Origin: Scandinavium vulneris_A
GTDB taxonomy: Bacteria > Pseudomonadota > Gammaproteobacteria > Enterobacterales > Enterobacteriaceae
Reading direction: 5' to 3'
NCBI GenBank assembly: GCA_046518185.1
Contig: JBKGRZ010000001.1
Coordinates: 682,001 to 746,000, forward strand
Length of the DNA: 64,000 nt
The stretch's first letter is position 1. Every line of letters begins with the position of its first letter. Positions 8,269 to 16,633 of the stretch are shown piece after piece. Made by a program: the position numbers and the translations under genes. Under the pieces are notes generated by a model. The model did not search any database and was not told where the DNA came from. It saw only the letters and a list, made by a program, of their open reading frames with translations.

Positions 8269-9108
8269 TTAATTAATCACGGTGAGCTGTTTGCGATAAT
8301 TGCTTGGTGTGAATGAAGTCAGCTTTTTGAAGGTCTTAATAAACAGACTCGGACTGCTGTAACCTGATTCATACGCAATATCGGTCACCGAATAATTGGT
8401 AATTTCTAGCTGTTTCATGGCGAAGTTAATGCGGATGTCATTAATTATCTGCATCGGCGTCTTGCTGTAAAAGCGTTGGGTTGCCCGGGTCAAATATTCC
8501 TGAGATTTGCCGGATAACGCCACCATATTTTCCAGCGCGCCTTCACCAAATTTATGTTTATCGTGCATCTCTTCGACGGTGGTTTTTAACCACTGCGGAA
8601 TAACATCCTGCGTCTGCTCTTCACGGAAATGACGCAGGCGGTTAATCACATAGAAAGAGACGACTTCAATAAACTCATCAAATTCATTTTCGCGGAAATT
8701 GAGTGACGCAATCACCGACTCTATATAGCTGAGAAAGGTACTTTTAACCGAGTAGACCTGTGAGGCCACCAGACAGGTCGGCAGCAGCGGCTGATAGTGT
8801 TGCTCAAAAAAGCGCTTACTGATGCCTACGTTCAGGATTCGGGTCGCGCCAAACTCATAAAAGCTCTGGTGGTACGACCCCATCGGGATAAAGACAAAAT
8901 CCCCGCGCTCCAGCATCACCCGTTTGCCATTGATTTCCTGGTAATAGCGCCCGGTCAGTACGAGGGTAAACTCGTAGTAGTCATGCTGATGTAATCCGCT
9001 GATGCTTTCCGTTTTGTTGTAGATGAAGACGTGAAAATTTTTCCCGTTAAACAGCTGTTGTTCAAGCGCGGTACTGATTTCCAGGGTCGTCATCTTTGGT
9101 TGCCTCAT
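8269..9108 (-). CDS. chbR: Transcriptional regulator of the chitobiose operon (AraC family)
   Basis: ChbR is the dual regulator of chb: repressor with NagC, and activator with CRP when the deacetylated chitobiose-6-phosphate signal made by ChbG is present. The N-terminal cupin domain (about residues 20-110) contains SGLHQHDYYEFTLVLTGRYYQEI. The C-terminal two-helix AraC DNA-binding domain (about residues 175-275) contains ITNYSVTDIAYESGYSSPSLFIKTFKK. At 279 aa it is near the E. coli length of 280. The Shine-Dalgarno before ATG 9106-9108 is weak, and an ATG five codons later is possible. Transcribed from the chbB promoter, 15 nt after chbA. Confidence 0.95.
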   Translation of the reverse strand: MRQPKMTTLEISTALEQQLFNGKNFHVFIYNKTESISGLHQHDYYEFTLVLTGRYYQEINGKRVMLERGDFVFIPMGSYHQSFYEFGATRILNVGISKRFFEQHYQPLLPTCLVASQVYSVKSTFLSYIESVIASLNFRENEFDEFIEVVSFYVINRLRHFREEQTQDVIPQWLKTTVEEMHDKHKFGEGALENMVALSGKSQEYLTRATQRFYSKTPMQIINDIRINFAMKQLEITNYSVTDIAYESGYSSPSLFIKTFKKLTSFTPSNYRKQLTVIN

Positions 9109-9123
9109 GGTGGTATCTGCCCG

Positions 9124-9471
9124 TTATTGTACCTTCTCGTGAAGCTCAATCAATTCGGCAACCAGTTCGCGGGCCAGCATTGAGGTCATAAGATGATCCT
9201 GAGCATGAACCAGCACCAGGCTGACCTTCATTTTGCCTTCGCCTTCATCGCTTTCGATGAGCTGCGTCTGCACGCGATGCGCTTCGCTCAGCGCCACGCG
9301 GGATTGTTCCATGGTGGCTTTGGCAGTGACGAAGTCACCCTGCTTCGCCTGTTTCAGCGCGGTGTACGCCAGGCTGCGCGCCTGTCCGGAGTTAATAATC
9401 AGCCCCATCACCACTTCTTCGAGGTCGTTTTCTGCAACCTCATCTGCCACGATATTTTCCAGATCGAACAT
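9124..9471 (-). CDS. chbA: N,N'-diacetylchitobiose-specific PTS enzyme IIA
   Basis: A 115-residue all-helical IIA protein of the lactose/cellobiose PTS family. It takes phosphate from HPr and passes it to ChbB. The phospho-acceptor histidine is His89 in LVLVHAQDHLMTS; IINSGQARSLAYTALKQAKQGDF is the conserved first helix region. GAAAGAG precedes the ATG. It follows chbC by 56 nt. Confidence 0.96.
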   Translation of the reverse strand: MFDLENIVADEVAENDLEEVVMGLIINSGQARSLAYTALKQAKQGDFVTAKATMEQSRVALSEAHRVQTQLIESDEGEGKMKVSLVLVHAQDHLMTSMLARELVAELIELHEKVQ

Positions 9472-9527
9472 ACTCTTTCCCTCTTTACGTCTGGCGGTAC
9501 GGGAGTCGCCTCCCGCACCGCGTTACA

Positions 9528-10886
9528 TCAGAATTTCAGTGCGTTAGCGATATCTTCTTCGCTCTCTTCCTGCTCGATAACAGCCTGTGCTTTGTTGGAG
9601 ACCGCCACGAATGGCAGGTAGACCAGCACCGAGACCCCGAGGTTGAACAGCGCGACACACAGCGCCGCCACGCTACCGTTACTGTTGAAGAATGCGCCCA
9701 GACCGGTCGGCATGGTCCACGGAGCCAGGTTGGTGACCGGTGGGATAATGCCCATCGAGTACGCCAGCAGCGTGATAGCGGCCAGAATCGGTTGGATAAG
9801 CACGAACGGGATGAACATCACCGGGTTCATGATGATCGGCAGACCAAACAGAATCGGTTCGTTAATCTGGAAGATGCCTGATGGCAGTGCCAGTTTCGCA
9901 ACCTGACGATGGTCAGCGCGGCGTGAACCGATAAAGATAGCGATAATCAGACCTAACGTTGCACCGGAACCGCCCAACAGGATGTAGGAGTCCAGCATCG
10001 GTTTGGCCCAGAAGTGGAACTCTTTCCCGGCAGCGATCGCCGCGTCGACAGAACCGTACTGCTGGTACAGGGCGATGTTTTCCAGCGCCCACGGGGTCAT
10101 GATGCCGTTGTCCAGCGCGGTAAGTGCCAGTGAACCGTGTACCCCGAAGAACCACAGCAGTGAGTTAAAGATGACGTATGCCCAGCCCACCACGCTGCCC
10201 ATGGATGCCAGCGGCTTGGAGATAGAGTCGAGGATAATCTGGTGGAAGTTGCTGCCATGATTCGCCAGTACCCAGGAGATAACGCCAAATACGGTCAGGA
10301 TCAGGAAGCCGGGGATCAGCGCCGAGAAGGAGCGTGACACCGAGGTCGGCACGCTATCCGGCAGGGTAATCACCCAGTTACGACGAATGACGAAGGTAAA
10401 CATTTCCGCCACGATCAGGCCAATCACCATGCCCGATATGATATTTTGCCCGCCTAACCAGTTGGCACCTACCGCGTAAGCTTCGCCGACGCTGTAAGGG
10501 GTGACGGTCATAAAAGCGGCAACGGATAATAAGCCCGCCGCCAGTGGGTCAACTTTGCGTTCTTCAGCCAGCGCCATACCAATGAAAAAAGGCGCCATCA
10601 GCGACATAATGCCCAACGTACCGTTGTACACGTTGCCGCCGATGGCTTTAAAACCATTCAGGGTCTCAATGGTGGAAGCGTCTAACCGAATGCCCATAGA
10701 ATAGAAAAACGAGCCTTCGCCAAAACTCAGAAAAACGTTATTTATTAAAACAAACATGGCCCCTGCGAGGGTCAACGGCATCAGTTTAATAAAACCGTTT
10801 TTAATCGCATTAATGTGCGGCTGCTTTCCTATTTTGACAGCAAAAGGAAGGAGTACCTTTTCAAGAGAGCTAATAACTTTACTCAT
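9528..10886 (-). CDS. chbC: N,N'-diacetylchitobiose-specific PTS enzyme IIC
   Basis: The membrane channel component of the chitobiose PTS, 452 residues, same length as E. coli ChbC. It has about ten hydrophobic segments and the family motif FQINEPILFGLPIIMNPVM near residue 335. The reading frame is open 8 codons further upstream, but MSKVISSLEKVLLPFAVKIG with AAGGGT upstream is the family start (ATG 10884-10886). An 88-nt spacer separates it from chbB and contains the ChiX pairing site and a hairpin. Confidence 0.96.
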   Translation of the reverse strand: MSKVISSLEKVLLPFAVKIGKQPHINAIKNGFIKLMPLTLAGAMFVLINNVFLSFGEGSFFYSMGIRLDASTIETLNGFKAIGGNVYNGTLGIMSLMAPFFIGMALAEERKVDPLAAGLLSVAAFMTVTPYSVGEAYAVGANWLGGQNIISGMVIGLIVAEMFTFVIRRNWVITLPDSVPTSVSRSFSALIPGFLILTVFGVISWVLANHGSNFHQIILDSISKPLASMGSVVGWAYVIFNSLLWFFGVHGSLALTALDNGIMTPWALENIALYQQYGSVDAAIAAGKEFHFWAKPMLDSYILLGGSGATLGLIIAIFIGSRRADHRQVAKLALPSGIFQINEPILFGLPIIMNPVMFIPFVLIQPILAAITLLAYSMGIIPPVTNLAPWTMPTGLGAFFNSNGSVAALCVALFNLGVSVLVYLPFVAVSNKAQAVIEQEESEEDIANALKF

Positions 10887-10903
10887 AGAAAATACCCTTA
10901 AAG

Positions 10904-10924
10904 GCCGCAATCAAATATTGCGGC
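10904..10924 (-). other. Hairpin in the chbB-chbC spacer
   Basis: GCCGCAAT (10904-10911) and ATTGCGGC (10917-10924) form an 8-bp stem with a CAAAT loop, just upstream of the chbC ribosome-binding site and next to the ChiX-complementary stretch. There is no U-tract. It may shape access to the chbC start or to the ChiX site. Confidence 0.5.
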
Positions 10925-10934
10925 GATTGTGTGT

Positions 10935-10953
10935 GAAATTACTCTTTGACGGG
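10935..10953 (-). promoter_or_regulatory. ChiX sRNA pairing (decoy) site in the chb mRNA
   Basis: The plus strand here reads GAAATTACTCTTTGACGGG, and the chb mRNA carries its complement. As I remember the E. coli ChiX sequence, its seed region reads GAAATTCCTCTTTGACGGG, so the mRNA would pair over 19 nt with a single mismatch. In E. coli and Salmonella the chbBC intercistronic region is the known trap that pairs with ChiX and triggers its decay, relieving silencing of chiP. Position and sequence fit that site. Confidence 0.82.
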
Positions 10954-10974
10954 AAAATTAAAATAAATCAAAAG

Positions 10975-11295
10975 TTACTGCGCTGATGCTTTCTTAATTG
11001 CTGCAACAGCGGCTTTAAGTACACCTAAACCATCGATCTTGCCATACAACGTTGAATCAATGACTTCTACCGGCTTATTGGGCAGCAGACGCTGAATTTC
11101 CGGCAGCATATACGCAATTTGTGGTCCGAGTAATATCACGTCAGCCTGTTCGCCTTTTTCTCCCGCGAGGGTTTCAGGGAAGGCTTCAATAACCACCGGC
11201 ACTTCGTATTTCTCAGCCTGCGCGCGCATTTTGGTCACCAGCAGTGATGTGGACATGCCCGCAGAACAGAACAGATAGATATGTTTCTTTTCCAT
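10975..11295 (-). CDS. chbB: N,N'-diacetylchitobiose-specific PTS enzyme IIB
   Basis: A 106-residue IIB protein, first gene of chbBCARFG. The phosphorylated cysteine is Cys10 in IYLFCSAGMSTSLLV, the P-loop of the lactose/cellobiose IIB family. The frame is open to 11460, but the family N-terminus MEKKHIYLFC starts at ATG 11293-11295, preceded by GAGGAAG. The 55 upstream codons are 5' leader, not protein. Confidence 0.96.
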   Translation of the reverse strand: MEKKHIYLFCSAGMSTSLLVTKMRAQAEKYEVPVVIEAFPETLAGEKGEQADVILLGPQIAYMLPEIQRLLPNKPVEVIDSTLYGKIDGLGVLKAAVAAIKKASAQ

Positions 11296-11402
11296 AATCG
11301 CTTCCTCAATGTGCATTTTCTGCCCGCCGTGAGGAGTGTCATCCTTTTTCTCACCGGGGGCGTAATGGCGGTAACGAATTGTTACTTTGTGTTTATGAGG
11401 TG

Positions 11403-11432
11403 AGTATACGGCATCGGAAAGCGGCAAGATAA
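11403..11432 (-). promoter_or_regulatory. Candidate sigma70 promoter of the chb operon
   Basis: On the minus strand TATACT (11403-11408) is a good -10 element, with TTATCT (11427-11432) 18 bp upstream as a weak -35. This leaves a leader of about 100 nt before chbB. A weak -35 suits a promoter needing CRP and ChbR. I could not assign NagC, CRP or ChbR operators with certainty. Confidence 0.5.
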
Positions 11433-11532
11433 TTCCTGGTGAACCTAAATTGTCTCTCATTGACCTCGGCTTATGACTACCCTCACATTTTGGCCAAATA
11501 ATTCGCGCAATTAAATAAGCGGCTTAAGACAA

Positions 11533-11560
11533 CAAAAAGCCCGACCAACGGGCCGGGCTT
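11533..11560 (-). terminator. Terminator of osmE
   Basis: On the minus strand AAGCCCG and CGGGCTT (11537-11543 and 11554-11560) form a GC-rich hairpin followed by TTTGTTG, 30 nt beyond the osmE stop. Confidence 0.8.
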
Positions 11561-11590
11561 ACGTAGAACTCAGCAGAATGAGTGATTCTG

Positions 11591-11929
11591 TTACTGCTTG
11601 GTCTGCGGGTCGGTATCGTACTCAGCACAGGTCTGGTAACCGGAATTGATCACGTGACCGGTGTCATCCAGTGCGACGAAGTAGGTTTGGGCTTTACCAT
11701 CCCGTTGACCCAGGATATAGGTCTGGCAAGTACCGCGGGCGTGAACCATGGTAATTTCAGAAGACGGTTTACCCGCAATCTCAGCCACCTGCTGGCGGCT
11801 CATGCCTTTCTTAACGTCTTTCACCACTGGCTGAGTGAACTGGTCAGTGGTGCGGTCGTAGGCGGTACAACCCGCCAACATGGTCAGTACTGCTGCTGCA
11901 CCTAAAATTCCCGCTACGTTCTTGTTCAT
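11591..11929 (-). CDS. osmE: Osmotically inducible lipoprotein OsmE
   Basis: A 112-residue small lipoprotein of the SmpA/OmlA fold, same length as E. coli OsmE. The signal peptide MNKNVAGILGAAAVLTMLAGC ends in a lipobox (LAGC), so Cys20 should be lipidated. The mature part contains VKKGMSRQQVAEIAGKPSSE and GTCQTYILGQRDGKAQTYFV. Expression in E. coli rises at high osmolarity and in stationary phase. GAGGACG precedes the ATG. Monocistronic, divergent from nadE across a 222-bp gap. Confidence 0.95.
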   Translation of the reverse strand: MNKNVAGILGAAAVLTMLAGCTAYDRTTDQFTQPVVKDVKKGMSRQQVAEIAGKPSSEITMVHARGTCQTYILGQRDGKAQTYFVALDDTGHVINSGYQTCAEYDTDPQTKQ

Positions 11930-12151
11930 ATTCCGTCCTCTTTTTTATCAGTGTGTTATAAGCCTGGAATAAAGATTGCTATTTTTCAACCCGACGGCAC
12001 AAATGGCATAACTTTCAGATTATTCTAGCAATAATGCGATATCCTGCTGAATCGCGGGATTTTGCCGCAGTCAAAACTGTGATCCTTGTCGTTTTCCCGG
12101 CAAAGAGGTAGCTTTAAGCACAGACACGACAACCATTTTTGGGAGGGGTAA

Positions 12152-12979
12152 ATGGCTCTTCAACAAGAGATTATCGCGGCACTGGGCGCTAAGCCACAGG
12201 TCAACAGCGAAGAAGAAATTCGCCGCAGTGTGGATTTCCTGAAGGCATATCTGCGCACGTATCCGTTCATTAAGTCTCTGGTGCTCGGCATCAGCGGCGG
12301 TCAGGATTCAACCCTGACCGGTAAACTGTGCCAGCTCGCCATTAGCGAACTGCGCGAAGAGACCGGCGACAGCAGCCTGACCTTTATCGCCGTTCGCCTG
12401 CCGTTTGGCGTACAGGCCGACGAGCAGGATTGCCAGGACGCGATTGCCTTTATCCAGCCCGACCGCGTGCTGACCGTCAACATCAAAGGCGCGGTGCTGG
12501 CGAGCGAGCAGGCGCTGCGGGAAGCCGGGATTGAACTGAGCGATTTTGTGCGCGGCAACGAAAAAGCCCGCGAGCGTATGAAAGCTCAGTACAGCATTGC
12601 AGGCATGACTAAGGGCGTGGTGGTCGGGACCGATCATGCGGCAGAAGCGATTACCGGGTTCTTCACCAAATACGGCGATGGCGGCACCGACATCAACCCG
12701 ATTTTCCGTCTCAATAAGCGTCAGGGTAAACAGCTGTTAGCCACCCTCGGCTGCCCGGAGCATCTGTATAAGAAAGCCCCAACCGCCGATCTGGAAGACG
12801 ACCGCCCTTCTCTGCCGGATGAAGCTGCGCTCGGCGTGAGCTATGACAACATCGACGATTACCTCGAAGGCAAGCCGGTCGAGGCCGGGATTGCCAACAT
12901 CATCGAAGGCTGGTATCTGAAGACGGAGCACAAGCGCCGTCCGCCGATTACCGTTTTCGACGATTTCTGGAAACGCTAA
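12152..12979 (+). CDS. nadE: NH3-dependent NAD+ synthetase
   Basis: Last step of NAD biosynthesis: adenylation and amidation of deamido-NAD with ammonia. The N-type ATP pyrophosphatase P-loop is LGISGGQDSTLTGK (residues 45-58). GTDHAAEAITGFFTKYGDGGTDINP is the substrate and ammonia site. At 275 residues it has the E. coli length and lacks the nitrilase domain of glutamine-dependent forms. A strong GGGAGGGG Shine-Dalgarno precedes ATG 12152. Cytoplasmic homodimer. Confidence 0.97.
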   Translation: MALQQEIIAALGAKPQVNSEEEIRRSVDFLKAYLRTYPFIKSLVLGISGGQDSTLTGKLCQLAISELREETGDSSLTFIAVRLPFGVQADEQDCQDAIAFIQPDRVLTVNIKGAVLASEQALREAGIELSDFVRGNEKARERMKAQYSIAGMTKGVVVGTDHAAEAITGFFTKYGDGGTDINPIFRLNKRQGKQLLATLGCPEHLYKKAPTADLEDDRPSLPDEAALGVSYDNIDDYLEGKPVEAGIANIIEGWYLKTEHKRRPPITVFDDFWKR

Positions 12980-13075
12980 GTCTGTGATTTTGCCGGGTAA
13001 CCTCTGTTTACCCGGCGCCTTCCCCACCCGCCCGCGCGTTTTTTTGCTTTTTTCTTGCGCATTCCCGCTGCTATA

Positions 13076-13091
13076 CTGTACGAATACACAG
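13076..13091 (+). promoter_or_regulatory. LexA (SOS) box upstream of cho
   Basis: CTGT-ACGAATAC-ACAG (13076-13091) has both perfect CTGT/ACAG half-sites with 8-nt spacing. It ends 14 nt before the GTG start of cho, a known LexA-regulated gene, and overlaps a TATACT -10-like element at 13072-13077. Confidence 0.9.
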
Positions 13092-13105
13092 CATCAGGAG
13101 TGAGT

Positions 13106-13978
13106 GTGGCCCGGCGTCAATCCGCCCCGCGACTTGAATTTGAAGCGGCGGCAATCTACGAATATCCCGAACATCTGCGTCCCTCGCTGGAAGCGCTGCC
13201 TTCCGTGCCCGGCGTGTATGTTTTCCACGGTGAAAGTGAAACGCTGCCGCTGTATATCGGCAAAAGCGTGAACCTGCGCAGCCGGGTGCTCTCGCACCTG
13301 CGCACGCCGAATGAGGCCGCGATGTTACGGCAGTCCCGGCGCATCAGTTGGACACGTACCGGCGGGGAAGTCGGTGCCCTGTTGCTTGAAGCCAAAATGA
13401 TTAAAGAGCAACAGCCGTTGTTCAATAAACGCCTGCGCCGCAATCGCCAACTCTGTTCATTATTGCTGAGCGGCACTCAGCCACAGGTGGTGTATGCCAA
13501 AGAGATTGATTTCGCCCACCAGCCGGGGCTGTATGGCCTGTTCGCCAATCGCCGGGCGGCGCTCCAGGCACTGCAAACCATCGCCGATGAGCATCAGCTG
13601 TGCTATGGCCTGTTAGGACTCGAAACGGTGACCCGCGGGCGGGGATGTTTCCGCTCAGCGCTGAAACGCTGCGCCGGGGCGTGCTGCGGGAAGGAAAGCG
13701 TGGAGGCCCATCACCAGCGTTTAGTGACCGCACTCGCCAGGCTGCAACTGATTTGCTGGCCGTGGCAAGGGGCTGTCGCCCTGAAAGAAAGCACCCATGA
13801 CCTGACCGAATACCACATCATTCACAACTGGCTGTGGCTAGGATCGGTCACCACGCTGAGCGCCGCCGATGAACTGCGCCGCCTGCCCGCCGGGTTCGAT
13901 CACGACGGCTATAAAATCCTCTGCAAGCCCCTGTTAACCGGCCAGGCTGAGATTATCGACCTGGCCGACGGCCGTTAA
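13106..13978 (+). CDS. cho: Cho, UvrC-like excision endonuclease
   Basis: A 290-residue endonuclease homologous to the N-terminal half of UvrC. It makes the 3' incision during nucleotide excision repair, especially at lesions UvrC handles badly. The GIY-YIG catalytic module is visible at the N-terminus (PGVYVF near residue 35 and LYIGKSVNLRSRV near 49). A cysteine-rich segment RCAGACCGKES follows near residue 190. I chose GTG 13106, which gives the family N-terminus VARRQSAPRLEFEAAAIYEY and has CAGGAG 5 nt upstream; the longer open frame covers the LexA box. Its 3' end overlaps convergent ves by 45 nt. Confidence 0.93.
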   Translation: MARRQSAPRLEFEAAAIYEYPEHLRPSLEALPSVPGVYVFHGESETLPLYIGKSVNLRSRVLSHLRTPNEAAMLRQSRRISWTRTGGEVGALLLEAKMIKEQQPLFNKRLRRNRQLCSLLLSGTQPQVVYAKEIDFAHQPGLYGLFANRRAALQALQTIADEHQLCYGLLGLETVTRGRGCFRSALKRCAGACCGKESVEAHHQRLVTALARLQLICWPWQGAVALKESTHDLTEYHIIHNWLWLGSVTTLSAADELRRLPAGFDHDGYKILCKPLLTGQAEIIDLADGR

Positions 13979-14536
13979 CGGCCACGCCGGGTTCCAGCTG
14001 ATTGCGCTGTAGAGGATTTTCCCTTCATCTTTTAACAACCGAATGGTGTGCTGCTCATCCTGCCAGTACGCGCCCTGATCGGCGGTGAGCAGTTTATCGC
14101 CCAGCTGCCACGCGCCACTCAACACCAGCACCATGCCCCCACCCGCGCCAAAGGTACTGAAGGTTCTGTCGGCAACCCGCACTTTGGCCTGGCAGCGTTC
14201 ACGCCGGGTCATGATATTAAGATCCATCGACATCTGCCCCTCACCCAGCTCCGCCCGCACCGTTTGCTCCCCGGCAAAACGGAACGGCTGATACGGCTTC
14301 AGGGTATGGTGAAAGGCGTTTCCACCGTCAAGCGTCACTTCGCACCCTTCCAGCAGGGTGATCACCCGGTCGACGCCCGGGAACGCGGAGAATTCGCCGT
14401 TGCCCGCAATCGAGGCGATGCTGGCGCGCCAGTGGAAATCACGGGTTGCAGGCGGGAAACAGCACAGCTCGCGGGTTTCGCCTGCACCATTTTTCCACAG
14501 ACTGACCGGCATCGTGCGGATATCAAAGTATTCCAT
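13934..14536 (-). CDS. ves: HutD/Ves family cupin protein
   Basis: A 200-residue protein of the HutD/Ves family; E. coli Ves is described as a cold- and stress-inducible protein of unknown biochemical role. Family signatures are LWKNGAGETRELCCFPP near the N-terminus and FHWRASIASIAGNGEFSAFPGVDRVITLLEG. The frame is open 86 codons upstream, but homology begins at MEYFDIR. Of two adjacent ATGs, 14534-14536 has AGGAG at 5-nt spacing and is preferred. The C-terminus is about 9 residues longer than the E. coli protein and overlaps cho on the opposite strand. Confidence 0.9.
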   Translation of the reverse strand: MEYFDIRTMPVSLWKNGAGETRELCCFPPATRDFHWRASIASIAGNGEFSAFPGVDRVITLLEGCEVTLDGGNAFHHTLKPYQPFRFAGEQTVRAELGEGQMSMDLNIMTRRERCQAKVRVADRTFSTFGAGGGMVLVLSGAWQLGDKLLTADQGAYWQDEQHTIRLLKDEGKILYSAISWNPAWPLTAVGQVDNLSLAG

Positions 14537-14832
14537 CATCACTCCTGAAGAACGACACAGACTGCATCGGCGGCAGCCCTCGTTATTATCTTTTTTCACC
14601 ACCAAGGGATTATCGGCAGAAGGCGCGCAGAGCCTTAGCGGCTTTACGCCGTTATTGACGCACAGAGTCAGTAACGGACTGATATCCGGGAAAAAAGAGT
14701 CTACGGGCGAGGAAGAAGAATACCGGGAATGTGGCGACAGGCAAGAGGGCTGAAAAGAAAAACCGCCGGTCCTGCCCACTGCATTTATCAGCATGTGGGC
14801 AAGACCGGCGGTCTTTAAGTCAGGGTGCTAAA
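14537..14832. other. Intergenic region ves-spy
   Basis: About 296 bp with no gene I can support. It holds the ves leader and, at its right end, the long spy terminator hairpin. Minus-strand codons upstream of ves are open but show no protein-like composition. Confidence 0.6.
14752..14812 (-). terminator. Terminator of spy
   Basis: On the minus strand ACCGCCGGTC and GTGGGCA pair with GTGCCC-like and GACCGGCGG arms to give a stem of nearly 20 bp (14762-14779 with 14795-14812) around a 15-nt loop, followed by TTTTTCTTTTC. It lies 20 nt after the spy stop. Confidence 0.85.
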
Positions 14833-15321
14833 TTACTCAGCAGATGACGGCATTGTACCTTCCGGCGCGTGACGTTCTGTCAGACGCTTCTCAAAATTGG
14901 CATTAAATTGCTTTTTCTGTTCCGGGGTCAGAATGTTGTAGATCTTGTTCTGGGTTTCCATACGGGAAACGGCCATGTCTTTGTGCTGCGCTTCCATTTT
15001 GGTCACCATCTCTTCGGCTTTAGCTTTGTCGAAGGTGTCGCTTGCAATCAGGTTGTGCATCGCACGGCGTTCGTCAACGGACGGACGCTGCATTTTGCCG
15101 CGCTGCTCTTTCATGATGCTGCGGATCTGCTGTTTCTGCGCATCGGTCAGGTTCAGGTCTTTGAACATCATGTCGTGATGCATACCTGGCTTGCCTTTAT
15201 GGTGCATCATCGGTGCTGTTTCAGTGCTGGTCGCGGAGGTGGTGTCAGCGGCGTGAGCCAGGTTCGCCGCGCCCAGCGCCAGGGTAGAAGCAATAATCAG
15301 AGCAGAGGTCATCTTTTTCAT
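14833..15321 (-). CDS. spy: Periplasmic ATP-independent chaperone Spy
   Basis: A 162-residue helical, cradle-shaped chaperone that prevents aggregation of envelope proteins under Cpx and Bae stress. The signal peptide runs to about residue 24 (cleavage after AHA). The two LTxxQ-type motifs of the CpxP/Spy family are LTDAQKQQI and LTPEQKKQF. The mature protein is rich in Met, Lys and Gln, as expected. AAGGAACG precedes the ATG. A CpxR-like box lies upstream. Confidence 0.96.
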   Translation of the reverse strand: MKKMTSALIIASTLALGAANLAHAADTTSATSTETAPMMHHKGKPGMHHDMMFKDLNLTDAQKQQIRSIMKEQRGKMQRPSVDERRAMHNLIASDTFDKAKAEEMVTKMEAQHKDMAVSRMETQNKIYNILTPEQKKQFNANFEKRLTERHAPEGTMPSSAE

Positions 15322-15379
15322 AATACGTTCCTTACTTTCAGTTATTTTCTACGGCGCATTGCCGTGTTGACGTGATTAA

Positions 15380-15395
15380 CTTTACGGGCTTTAAC
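15380..15395 (-). promoter_or_regulatory. Possible CpxR box of spy
   Basis: Minus strand GTTAAAGCCCGTAAAG resembles the CpxR consensus GTAAA-N5-GTAAA with one extra base in the first half. It lies about 60 nt upstream of the spy ATG. Spy is the classic strongly Cpx/Bae-induced gene. Confidence 0.45.
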
Positions 15396-15617
15396 GTCAA
15401 TTAGTCAGAGCAAGCGTAAAACAGTGAAAGTATAAAAACGACTTTTTAACCAATTGTGGAGGAAATAAGGAAAAAGTGTGGAGAGTTGCAAGAGGAAATA
15501 AATAACTGACTGTTCTGGAAGGGAATATGAAGAAGTCTAGCGCAAGTCTGATTAATTAAAAAGCATTTTATAGGAATACTCCGCAATTCCTTGTAATGCC
15601 ACGTTTGGCATAACCGA

Positions 15618-15648
15618 TAAAAAAAACAGCGGTGACAGATTTCACCGC
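15618..15648 (-). terminator. Terminator of the ast operon
   Basis: Minus strand GCGGTGA...TCACCGC (15629-15635 with 15642-15648), then TGTTTTTTTTATC. It begins 16 nt after the astE stop. Confidence 0.85.
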
Positions 15649-15663
15649 CGCAATGGAAAAAAA

Positions 15664-16623
15664 TTACCCTTCCCGAACCAGCATCAACCCCGCCCGCAGG
15701 CCGGGGGCGACGTTCGGGTTGGGGAATAACACATATTCAGTCTGATGTTTAACCACCCAGCGCGTACCACCCTCTTGTGCCAGCAAGGTGCCTTCGCTGA
15801 ACGGGGTAAAGTTCAGCGTTTCAGGGGACATATGCAGCTGGAAGCTGTCGTCGTGGCGGGTGATTTGCTGCGCCACGCGATAGGTCACCGGCAGCGGCGC
15901 AGAGGCCACTTCCCCGCCGAGCAGCTGCCCAAGCGCGTGTTGCACCGTGGCAAACTGGCTTAAATCGTTATCGCCAAACGGGAGCGCTTTACCCAGCTCC
16001 AGAGTGCAGGCATAGGTGCTAAAGCGCTCGGTGCTGTAATGGGTAAAGGTGCCGCCGGGGCTTTGATGGTACACCAGCGCTTCCAGCCCGGCCGCGCCAA
16101 GCCAGTGCAGGAACGCTTCGTCCCACGGTTCCTTACGCAGCGGCAGCACGCCAAAACGGACGTGATGCGAGCCGCGAATGGCGGTGTGCATATCGAGATG
16201 CCAGCGTAAGGTATCGGTGGGCTGCCAGAACTGCGACAGGGCATGTTCCAGCCGCGCCGCACGGGCGGTTTCCAGCGACGGGACAAACTCATGCCAGCGC
16301 CCGCCGAACATCCGGTTCATGTCGCTGTGCAGGTAGCGTTTGTTGTCCACCAGCGCCGGAGGATTCCCGAGCACCACCAGCAGCCGCCAGCTCAACGTCA
16401 ACTCCCCGGCAAACAGGCCTTTTACTAGCCCGGCGAGGATCTCCACCGGGGCGGTTTCGTTGCCGTGAATTCCCGCCGACAGCACCAGCGCCTGGGTACA
16501 GGGTACGAATGGGGTCAGCTCCAGAATACCGCGATCGTGCCACTGCCAGTGAAAGTGTGCCGTTTCGCCGCGCGTGTGCGCCGGGTTTTCACCGGACAGC
16601 GTCAGGGCCAGAAAGTCCTCCAT
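15664..16623 (-). CDS. astE: Succinylglutamate desuccinylase
   Basis: Final enzyme of the arginine succinyltransferase pathway: N-succinylglutamate to succinate and glutamate. A zinc carboxypeptidase-like (AspA/AstE) protein of 319 residues. Zinc ligands are seen in SAGIHGNETAPVEIL (HxxE, near residue 53) and WHLDMHTAIRGSHH (near residue 142). GGAGG precedes the ATG, 10 nt after astB. Confidence 0.95.
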   Translation of the reverse strand: MEDFLALTLSGENPAHTRGETAHFHWQWHDRGILELTPFVPCTQALVLSAGIHGNETAPVEILAGLVKGLFAGELTLSWRLLVVLGNPPALVDNKRYLHSDMNRMFGGRWHEFVPSLETARAARLEHALSQFWQPTDTLRWHLDMHTAIRGSHHVRFGVLPLRKEPWDEAFLHWLGAAGLEALVYHQSPGGTFTHYSTERFSTYACTLELGKALPFGDNDLSQFATVQHALGQLLGGEVASAPLPVTYRVAQQITRHDDSFQLHMSPETLNFTPFSEGTLLAQEGGTRWVVKHQTEYVLFPNPNVAPGLRAGLMLVREG

Positions 16624-16633
16624 CGTGCCTCCT

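Larger units (their letters stand above)
15322..15663. other. Intergenic region spy-astE
   Basis: A 342-bp AT-rich gap between two genes on the same strand. It contains the spy promoter region with a CpxR-like box at its left and the ast operon terminator at its right. I see no small ORF with a ribosome-binding site. Confidence 0.6.
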
